Origin: Pohlia nutans
Lineage: Eukaryota; Streptophyta; Bryopsida; Bryales; Mniaceae
NCBI GenBank assembly: GCA_022496805.1
Contig: CM040107.1
Coordinates: 12,730,501 to 12,794,500, forward strand
Direction of reading: 5' to 3'
Length of the DNA stretch: 64,000 nucleotides
A program made the position numbers and the translations under genes. Below, in pieces: positions 55,740 through 64,000 of the stretch. The notes beneath the pieces were generated by a model, which had not been told where the DNA came from, ran no database searches, and worked only from the letters and a program-made list of their open reading frames with translations. Within the stretch, counting starts at the first letter, position 1, and every line of letters begins with the position of its first letter.

Positions 55740-57275
55740 CTGCATAGAACCGAGCTATGAATAAAGAACATGAAAACTATCAAAAGAATGTTCAAAGCAT
55801 GAGCTATTGATAGATAAGTTCATGTAGTTCTATAGAAGTGAATGCAAGGAAGATAGAAAAACACGAATGAATTATTATAAAATTTTATTATTCAGCTATG
55901 CATAGAAATGTCAGATCCTAAACCATCAAAAATCCAACATTTAAAATAAACATACGTGCTCTTGTAAAACTACAAACTCCAAGGATGAATCATGCAAGCA
56001 AAGGTAACAGCTGCAAAAGAGCATGAATGTAACGGAAATCAACAGAGTTCCCCCGAGGTTTCCATGGAACAATTGGACAATCGTGAAACAAACCAATGGT
56101 TGTAACATACATTCTAAAAAAGAGCCAAGGAAGTAGAATGAAACCTTCAAGTTCAGGACCTCCATAAATTATATAGTCTCCACCAACTTATTATGAAAAA
56201 ACTCTGCTCATTGAAAACAAATTTTCATCCTTTGGTAAGATCAAAACTTCCACCTAGCCACTAGACCCTAAAAAAATAGCACAATACCGCATGCTCATCC
56301 TAATTTGCACAGAATAATTAAAAATTTACAATACCTTGTTGAGCTAAAGATACTTTCAATTAACGGTAGCATTTAGGTGGAATTAATCAAATCAAATCTA
56401 AAAAATAAATTCTCTACTCATCACATTACTACCTAGTCCCTGAAAACGCAGAACCAAGCGGGGAAAACCCAAGCTCACCACTTAACTCTTGCAATTTAGC
56501 AGAGTTTAATCTCCTTGAACGAGCAGAAACCAAGAGCTTCTAATAGATTGGAAGCAAAGCGTGCAAAACACAACACAAGCACTTCCATCTGTCACTTTCC
56601 ACCAGCTGTCATAAGCATAAGCAATATTGTATTGTACACAAAGTAAGATTGATCAAGCATAACACTCCATACAGTTCACAACCATCACCTTAGGAATTTG
56701 AGCCGTGTTCCACACATCCTCCTTCTTTACAATATTTACAAGCTTCGCAGGCATCATGTTGATGGCAAGACCCAATAATTAGTGAGATGACTTCACGGGT
56801 TCCGCAAAGTATATACCTACCATGGACAAGCTCTAAACCCTCGAGACAACATAAACAAGTACAGATTGCCGGCTTAGAATTACAAGAGACCACACTATGA
56901 ATTCTTTATAATCACACTCTAAAATCAGAGATCTACACAAAATGTTCTTCTCTGCCACACTGAAAGAAAAAAAGGAAAAATTTACACAAAGCGCGCACCG
57001 AAATTGAAACCCTAGCCAAAACATGCAACGTGGAAGATGGTAAGATACACAATGAGCCACATCAACTTACAACTGGCCTTCTTCAAAGACGAGCGCGGGC
57101 ACCACATCGCCCGTGTAATGCGACAACAGCGTGCGAACAAAGCAATAAACTGCCACCTTACAGTAACTTACCATCTTCATCGTCTTGGTCGTCGTCTTCT
57201 TCACACCTTCCTCTTCGTCGTGTTCCTTCTCCACTGTGTCAGTAATACCGTGCAACTCAGCAGAAACCCTAAACC
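55740..57275 (-). other. Upstream part of the minus-strand gene, exons uncertain
   Basis: A strong donor GTAAGT (minus strand, 57171-57166) follows a Lys/Glu/Asp-rich open stretch. An AAACCCTAAAC telobox, common near plant transcription starts, lies at about 57265-57275. I could not fix a start codon or the connecting exons. Confidence 0.35.
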
Positions 57276-60200
57276 GGTTGGGCCGGTGAACATACCCTTG
57301 TAACTACAGTAGTCAATACACACACAGAACTTCCCCGTCAGAATACGTACATGAGCCGGGGCCTTGCCCAAAATATGTAAAATGTGCACTTCTTGGAGGC
57401 ACAAGTTTTAAGTCTTTGCTCTTTTTTTAATTTTCTTCCCATGGTTTTTTAGTTTCCAGTCCATCTTTGCAGACATTGTTACAGAATCAAGTTTTTGCAA
57501 ATTTGTACTCCAGTTACGCCAAAATCAGCTTATATTCCAAACTGTAGGCCATTTTGGCTTAGACAAGCAGTTAGGGGTTAACCATAAAACGTACCACGGT
57601 GTTCCTGGAATTAACAATTTGAGAAAAAACATCATAAACTACTATTTAGAAGAATATTTTGGAATTGATATACAAATGAAAGTTCTAAATTTTGAATTTT
57701 AGATTCCATTCGTACGTCCTTTTCAACCTCCTTTCAACATCTTTTTTGAGCTCTCTTGAGCTATGTTTGGGTTGAATAGTGTCGTGTCATAACTTGTCCC
57801 CTTGTGGGCCATGGGCTTGGAGCTTTAGTAGGAGGTGTCGAAGTCATTGCGAGGTGTGGAGAATAATGACAATGGCTTGCTTTAGATTGTCTCCCAACTC
57901 ATCTTGAACTAGTTTTCGATCTATTTATATTTCAATATGAGTTCAAGAGGAGTTCAAGAGGAATTTGCTAAAACTTTCCTCTTTGAGCTGACTTTTTGGT
58001 TAACTCTACTATCACCAATATTTAATTATCAATTTTGAAAGATAAAATTAAAAATTCCCTTTAAATTTGATTACAAACAAAATTTTAATATTTTTTGAGT
58101 AAAATTTGTTGGAATGAATTTAAAATGAGATATTCTTAAACATCGTGATTCTTTGAAATTTTTGTGTTTCTTAAATCTATGACCTCATTTTTGCAAGGTC
58201 GCTTTTGAACTTCACTCAGTGCAATTTTCGCTTGGTCAACGAGTTGACGTACTTTTACATTTGTAATATTAGAAAAATATGTACTCAAGTATGACTAAAT
58301 CCAACCATTAGATAGGACAACAATTTAGTGAAGTATATCCAAATATTTAGATGACTTTCATCCAAGCATTGATGAGAACGTAGGGAAGGTTTGAATCTGT
58401 TGATCATTCAGTTTTCTGGACGCTCTGACATTTAGGGGTTAACCCCTAAGTGACAGATCAACCATTTAATGGTCTTTGCCCTTTTTTCACGGGTTGCCCG
58501 AGATAGAAAAAACATTTTTATAGAAAATAAAAATATTTTCAAATAGGGAATCAAGTCTACTTTTCAACCCAATTTGAATCATGTCAATCCGAGTTAAACT
58601 CCATTCGGGAGAAATTTTCAAAGACAAACACTTCTACATTGTCTAGTGTTAGAAAACTAACTATTTGATGAAATTAATGATGTTCTCTCATTTGAAAAAT
58701 TTGCTTTTTAAAATTTTAGAATGGAATGTCTAGTTTTAACAAACCATAAAAAAAATTCAAATTCTAAAAATAAAATTTGTAATTCTGATAATTATTTGAA
58801 GTTAAATGCTTCTAAATTCATTATGAGAAGATAAAAAGTTGTTTTTTGAAACTTGACCGTATGGATAATTACAAAACATCAAGCTCTTCATTTTCTCTTT
58901 TGGACCAAACTTCATCAAAGTTGAAGAAGTAATTTTTTATAACTCATTTATGTTATGCCCTTACCCCCTCCGTCATTTAGGGGTTAATGAGGAATGTTGC
59001 TATGGATTATCAGTGCATGTGGGTGTCACTAACAATGAGTTAACCCTTTAAGGTCCCAATTCAACATTGTTTTCAAAGAAACGTTATAAAATGTTAGATG
59101 AATACCAATGGAGTTGACCAATAAAGCAAAGTTGTAAATGTCAACGTGAAGATCACATCTGTGCTGTTGGATTTATCATATTTTTTATTAAATATTTTTA
59201 ATTAGTTTTGCAAGGTTTTCTCTTGAAATTTGATTAAAAATCCCGCATTAACACAAAAAAATTAAAAATATTGTAATAAAATTGGAATAACATGCTCTAT
59301 GAGATGGTATGGTTTCCATTATTTGATTCTACTAATTTTGGAAAATCATGTTTTAGGTCTCACTTTTTAAACTAAGAATGAAACTTAACATAAACCAATT
59401 GTGTGATTTTTTCAAAAATCATAATAACCCATTTTAAAAATCTAAACCGTACAATAGACAGTAAACTTGCACAAGAACCAAGAGAAATGTATGTGGATGA
59501 AAACTGTCCAATTCGGATGAGAATCTAACAATTTGAATCTGTTCGTCGTCCAAATATTGGACGCAGGAGAGTCAAAGGGTTAATGAAATAGAGGCTAAAT
59601 ATTCTTATTTTTGGTTATTGGTTATTCTAAAAGATCTATTTTGTAAGTTCAAGTTAGCTTCATATATCATCCTCAACAAAACAACACATTTATGTGAACA
59701 ACTGTTCATTTGTCACAATGAATTGGTACCATCCAGAAAGAATTGGACCTTTGAAACTTGCACCAATGATACAGGTCACTGATGCGAATATCACCAAGTT
59801 AACTTACAGACCAAAAAAAAAATTAAAAGCAATAATCAATAATTACATTCAATATTCTTTGTTCTAATAAATGGAAATGTCCCATAACTACCAAACTCCC
59901 TCCCAAATTTATATAATTATTTAACCCCTAAAGGCCCTTAAAAGCCAAAATGGCTTTTTGCTATTTCGGGCAGCTTAGATGGAAGGTCTAAATTAAGAAT
60001 TTTAGACTATAATTTGGTGTGGGCGTGGTCATACATACAAGGTGTGTGTGGTAAAAATTACAAAGTCAAATTCGGATTTTATAAATTTTTTATTGAAATT
60101 TTTGATTTCAAGCCCAACTGGGGCAGAAAAAAACTTTTTATTATAATCATTTTTTCAATTTTTTTTTTGGAGACATGCTCTTCACCACATTTAGGCTCAG

Positions 60201-62014
60201 AATTTGAAGTGACCCATGTTGATTATATTCTTGGCTTGACAAGGACAGCCTCCAAAATAAAGAACAGCAACCTCCAAGGTTTTTTGTAATTTCACATTCT
60301 TTTCTTTCGAAATTTGTCAAAATTTGAGATTTTGAAATTTTTTAAAAATAATTTCGCCTAAAATTTATAAAATCATAGAGGTACCTAATCAAAGTTCATT
60401 TTTTCCAAAAATCAAATACAATTAATGTGATGCATGTTTCACCAAATTGCCATTTTTATACCTTCTTCCGGAAATTAATTTGCATGAAGGTTTGAAACGC
60501 ATAATGAGTCTCTAAAATTTTGCATGAGCGTACCCAACTTAGTTATCTACATGGAAAAAAATATGAGCAAAATGTTTGGAGTAACAATATTCAAGTCCCC
60601 CTTTGCACTATGGAGACAATGCCTCCTAAGCAATGCCCCGAAAAACTTTTGCACAAACTTTGGATGTTATGATCATGCAAATGATAAACATCCAACGGTC
60701 AATTTTTGAAACAGTAGCTATGAATAGGCTTAGGTACAAGATCTTACGGTTGGAATTCTAAAAGAAGTAAAAAAACTTGGTTCACATCCTCGGGAGTACA
60801 TAGAGGTAGAAAATCGCAGTTTTGAGGTTTCAAGCTCCCAAAAACACAAGGAAATTTAGGGGTTAAACTCAAAATATGATAATTTTTTTGCAAAGAACTT
60901 AACCTCTAATTGTCCAACCAAGCAAATTTTGTTTGATGTACAGAAGCAAATTCTGTTTTCTCATCTGGCATGCACTTTTTGCTGTGCGGGTTTTTAATTA
61001 TAGATTTTATGGGAAGTTAGTTTGAATCATACATATGTGAATCAATTTGAAAGGAGATGAATTGTGAAAAAATTATGCCTCATTTCATATTGCAGTGATT
61101 TTCGAAAGAATCCTAAGATCTTAGTTCAAAAGTGCTTTTGAAAAAATCAAGTATTGAAATTAAGCAACCAAAATTCTCCAAAAATCACTACAATTAGAGT
61201 ATTACATTTCAACCCATCACAACAAAATTCATTCACTTATTGTCAATATCTTATTCGTAATCAAATTGCAAAAGAATTTTGATTTTTTAATTTCAAATTT
61301 TAATACAAAATATTAGTAATAGCAATTATAGATCTAACCATATTGATAAAGTCTAAAATCCATAATGTTCATACATCAAGTTCAAAATATCCCTCTTAGT
61401 TGCATTTAATAATGCATATTTGTAATTCTCCAAATTCAGAAATGATTGAAGACACTTAGAGGTTAAGAGATGAAACTGTCGATATCCCAATGTGAATCCC
61501 TTGAACAACATGGAATAAAACGATCATACGGAATTCATATGAAGTTGTGCACATGTTCTATTCTCGCCTTTTCTTTTTCACAATGCCAAGTTCTTATTGG
61601 CCTATTCACGTATAGCTCATGTAGGGCGGAATTTAACCCTTTATTAGAAAACATCCCTTGCAAAATACTACTACTCATCTTAAGTATAAATCGGAATTTT
61701 TGGAGTACATTTTGTAATTGATATGAATTTTCTTTTAGATCACTGCAAAAAATCATAAAAATTTGAAATTTCCACCAATTTTTTTGGAAAATTCATGATT
61801 TGTAGTAAACATAAGGCTTCATGTACTAAAAATATAAAATAGAATTCTTATCTTATTTATAGTGACAAAATTGAGTGTGACAAGCAAAGCATGATTCCAT
61901 GGTCATAGCCCAGGCATTTAGAAGTTACGAGAGTTACGGTAACAAGCACGATGTACTGTATGAACTTCGACAAAGTGTAACGAAAAAACATTAGGGGTCC
62001 GGAGCTCCAGATGA
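57276..62014. other. Long AT-rich intergenic region with a recurrent 11-bp word
   Basis: No ORF above chance. The word TTAGGGGTTAA or its complement occurs exactly at 57571, 58432, 58439 (complement, overlapping), 58977, 59921 (complement) and 60856. Near-matches lie around 59040, 59575 and 61458. At 58432-58449 two copies overlap as a perfect palindrome, TTAGGGGTTAACCCCTAA. The word contains TTAGGG of the plant telomere repeat. Nothing else is recognisable. Confidence 0.6.
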
Positions 62015-62032
62015 GTGGAAGAGCCTGAGAGC

Positions 62033-62250
62033 ATGCAAAACCCTAGTTTCCTCACGACACGGTTTCCGCTCGCCGGAGCTTCCGCAGTAGAGTTTCCTCG
62101 TGCTTTCTCGTCACATCTTTCTCACGGCAGGATGAGCAGGGCCAACACGGCTCGTCTCCTGGCCCTCGCGCGCTCTTCGGATGTCGTAGGGAAGACGAAG
62201 AACCCAGAACGTGAGGCTCGTCACTTGCAGAGTTCATGCTGCAGCTCCTG
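62033..62250 (+). other. GC-richer open stretch, possible first exon
   Basis: ATG 62033 opens a frame (MQNPSFLTTRFPLAG ...) with an internal ATG reading MSRANTARLLALARSS. Composition is clearly GC-richer than the surroundings, as expected for an exon. AAACCCTAG at the start resembles a telobox. A 24-bp direct repeat, TTGACGTTGATCGTGTGGTT plus TGTG, follows in three copies at 62297-62363. The product is not recognised. Confidence 0.3.
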
Positions 62251-62443
62251 CACTCACTCACATGATGCTGGGGGACTAGCTAGAAACTGTGCTTTGTTGA
62301 CGTTGATCGTGTGGTTTGTGTTGACGTTGATCGTGTGGTTTGTGTTGACGTTGATCGTGTGATATTGTGACATTATGGACACTATCTCTAGTGTTTAGAT
62401 TCATTTTTGTGCATCAATTGACGTGGGCAAGTTTATATGTCAG

Positions 62444-62608
62444 GTTTGCAGCTGAGATTTTCCATTACCTTCATGAAGGCATTGTGAAAGTGGTGTCACG
62501 AGGGCAGACTTTGAAGACCCGGATGGCACGTCTGGAGGACGATCTGCCTGTGGTGGAGAAGGTATTGCTTGCAAAAGCCAGTCAGTTTCGATTTGATAGT
62601 TCTTTCAC
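62444..62608 (+). pseudogene. Exon resembling the SCAR/WAVE homology domain
   Basis: After an acceptor ATATGTCAG/G the frame reads FAAEIFHYLHEGIVKVVSRG, then LKTRMARLEDDLPVVEKVLL and AKASQFRF. This fits the plant SCAR/WAVE N-terminal homology domain, which has the helical F-A-A-E-I-F-H block and a later E-x-x-L-P-x-x-E-K motif. SCAR/WAVE proteins activate the ARP2/3 complex for actin branching. After FRF the similarity stops, and the expected next block of the domain is not visible downstream. The exon is therefore a fragment, a pseudogene, or part of a gene with a distant next exon. The family call is from memory of the motif. Confidence 0.5.
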
Positions 62609-62884
62609 TAAGTTCTTTGTCTCTGACACCTGCACAGAATTGACGATCGATTGGCGTCAGATAACACACCTTCCAAGTTAGCGTCATGAGTCAGCAGTTG
62701 AGTACAGCCCGCATCATCATTAGCAATCTGGGTAAGCCTACACTGCACGTAGGTTACATATATACACAGAGAACCTTTTTGTGACCTTAATTTTTATTTA
62801 AAAAAAAATTGCCTTTGCCTTGATTTTTCTCCATTTCATGCTTGTCGTCACTTGAATCCATAACGTTCCTTACTAGTGTAGCAA

Positions 62885-63850
62885 TTTGGACTGACGCTCT
62901 CATCGTTCACCACCAAAGACACACGTCCTATTTTATGCATTCGCCCGTTGTATCGAGCAGATTGATTACAAGGAGCTGTCTAGCTTGTGGATAACGGATA
63001 GAGCATATGAATTGATCACTGACGTGATTGTTGTCTATGACGCTCCTTAAGGCACTTTTGACTCTGATTATGTTGATCCCTAATTCAAAACAGAATGTCG
63101 AGCTGGTTTAATTCGCGATGATACATCACGATTGGGGAAATTTCTTACTCTAAAGAATAGTATTGAATTGCCTTTTAGTTTCAAGCTGCTTTCAAAGACA
63201 GTTTTGAAATGATCAGTGAGAAGTGGTTTAGTGCAATAAGACCTTGTTTGTGCATCTTCAGACTGGGTGAATGTCCCTGGATGTTGCATTTCATTCACTT
63301 GAATTTAACGACAGTTGAATTTAACCACAGTTGACGCGATTGTCGATCCTAAAAGCTATTTTATTCACGAATAGTAGTCATGTTGGTTTTGGAATTCAAT
63401 CCTTCCACGGAAATGTTGGGGTTGAGTATCAGGAATATTGAATAACTTTCTTGAAGCTGTTGAAGAGGTGTACTGACTTTTGGATTCCATTACCTCTAGC
63501 AGATATGGATATTTGAAGTAGGTCTTTACTTCTACTAACCGGAAGCCAGCGAGAGCTTTGATTATCCTTTAAGCCATTATTTGAGCAATTGTCTCATGAC
63601 GAATTTTGAAAGACTATTTTGCCCAGCGCAATCAAGATGCTGAAACGCAATCCAGAGCTTGTGATGGAAGTACTTGTTGATGCGATTTACTCCTTACTCG
63701 AGTCCAAAATTGTAGCAATCCACATCAAAGCTAGTGAGTTGCATCTTGTGTTTTTGCCTTTGTTAGGTCGGTTGTCTCTGAATGAAAAGGTGTCAAAACG
63801 ACTACAACTTTGCATGACTAGTTTTTATTTTCTTTATCTGCAATTTGAAT
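62885..63850 (+). other. Two protein-like open stretches, unidentified
   Basis: One frame near 62925-63048 reads HVLFYAFARCIEQIDYKEL and ITDRAYELITDVIVVYDAP before TAA. Another at 63619-63740 reads AIKMLKRNPELVMEVLVDAI and YSLLESK. Both look like helical protein, not random translation, and could be exons or a decayed gene. Splice sites and a joining frame could not be fixed. Confidence 0.3.
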
Positions 63851-64000
63851 GATGGTCTAATTTGTGCAGTTCTCATAGCCAAGCCTTGGCCAAAGTGCCT
63901 TAGTGTCTGAAGTCAAGTGATTCTTTCAGTGGTACACTACATTTCTTTCTATTGTATTAGGAGGTTATGACTAATTTAGAGAAATTGTCTTTTGGAATGG

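Noticed and set aside
62871..62878. TACTAGTG as the second end of a CACTA element starting at 52147
   Set aside because: Only eight bases match and the flanking three bases do not form a duplication with those at 52144-52146.

Overview
The window looks like nuclear DNA from a streptophyte (green plant lineage; charophyte- or bryophyte-like is a guess). Supporting signs are GT-AG introns, a Ty3/gypsy retrotransposon, plant-type telomere words (TTTAGGG, 29501-29514), a SWIM/MULE-like transposase gene, and one exon resembling the SCAR/WAVE homology domain. Almost everything from 1 to about 52.1 kb is nested mobile elements and tandem repeats. From 52.1 to 64 kb the DNA is AT-rich, sparse and probably host-like.

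Layout. 1-183: end of a DNA element that cuts the 3' part of a decayed minus-strand Ty3/gypsy element (184-7210; LTR 6668-7210). 7620-11950: element A, flanked by the 5-bp duplication CGGCT and inserted in a small ORF. 12.5-14.8 kb: about 128-bp repeats around a broken MULE-like transposase. 16.2-18.5 kb: a coiled-coil ORF with five in-frame stops. 18.6-52.1 kb: a 271-bp satellite array split into four blocks by (i) a composite at 19527-25259, whose first 4489 bp is a near-perfect inverted copy of 3913-8401 and whose remainder is a fragment (C) of the element A family, (ii) a fold-back TA-flanked element at 25858-26886, and (iii) a 20.3-kb block at 29094-49436. That block holds a minus-strand GCM-like/MULE/SWIM transposase pseudogene, interrupted by element B (33037-37579, duplication ATACC), and a divergent plus-strand six-exon gene. 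The gene's second intron carries about 7.9 kb of a 117-bp minisatellite.

52.1-64 kb: a CACTA-like junction, a 27 x 9-bp array, three exons of an unrecognised minus-strand gene, an intergenic stretch with a recurrent TTAGGGGTTAA word, and SCAR/WAVE-like and unidentified exons at the right end.

Most striking points: (1) elements A, B and C form a family with TGTC...GACA ends and 5-bp target duplications but no LTRs and no recognisable transposase; (2) an intact multi-exon gene with a D-G-N-H-R motif sits beside decayed transposon genes and carries a large intronic minisatellite; (3) two long relic ORFs are broken almost only by stop codons, not frameshifts. Coordinates were read by eye. Family names rest on visible motifs, not on database searches.
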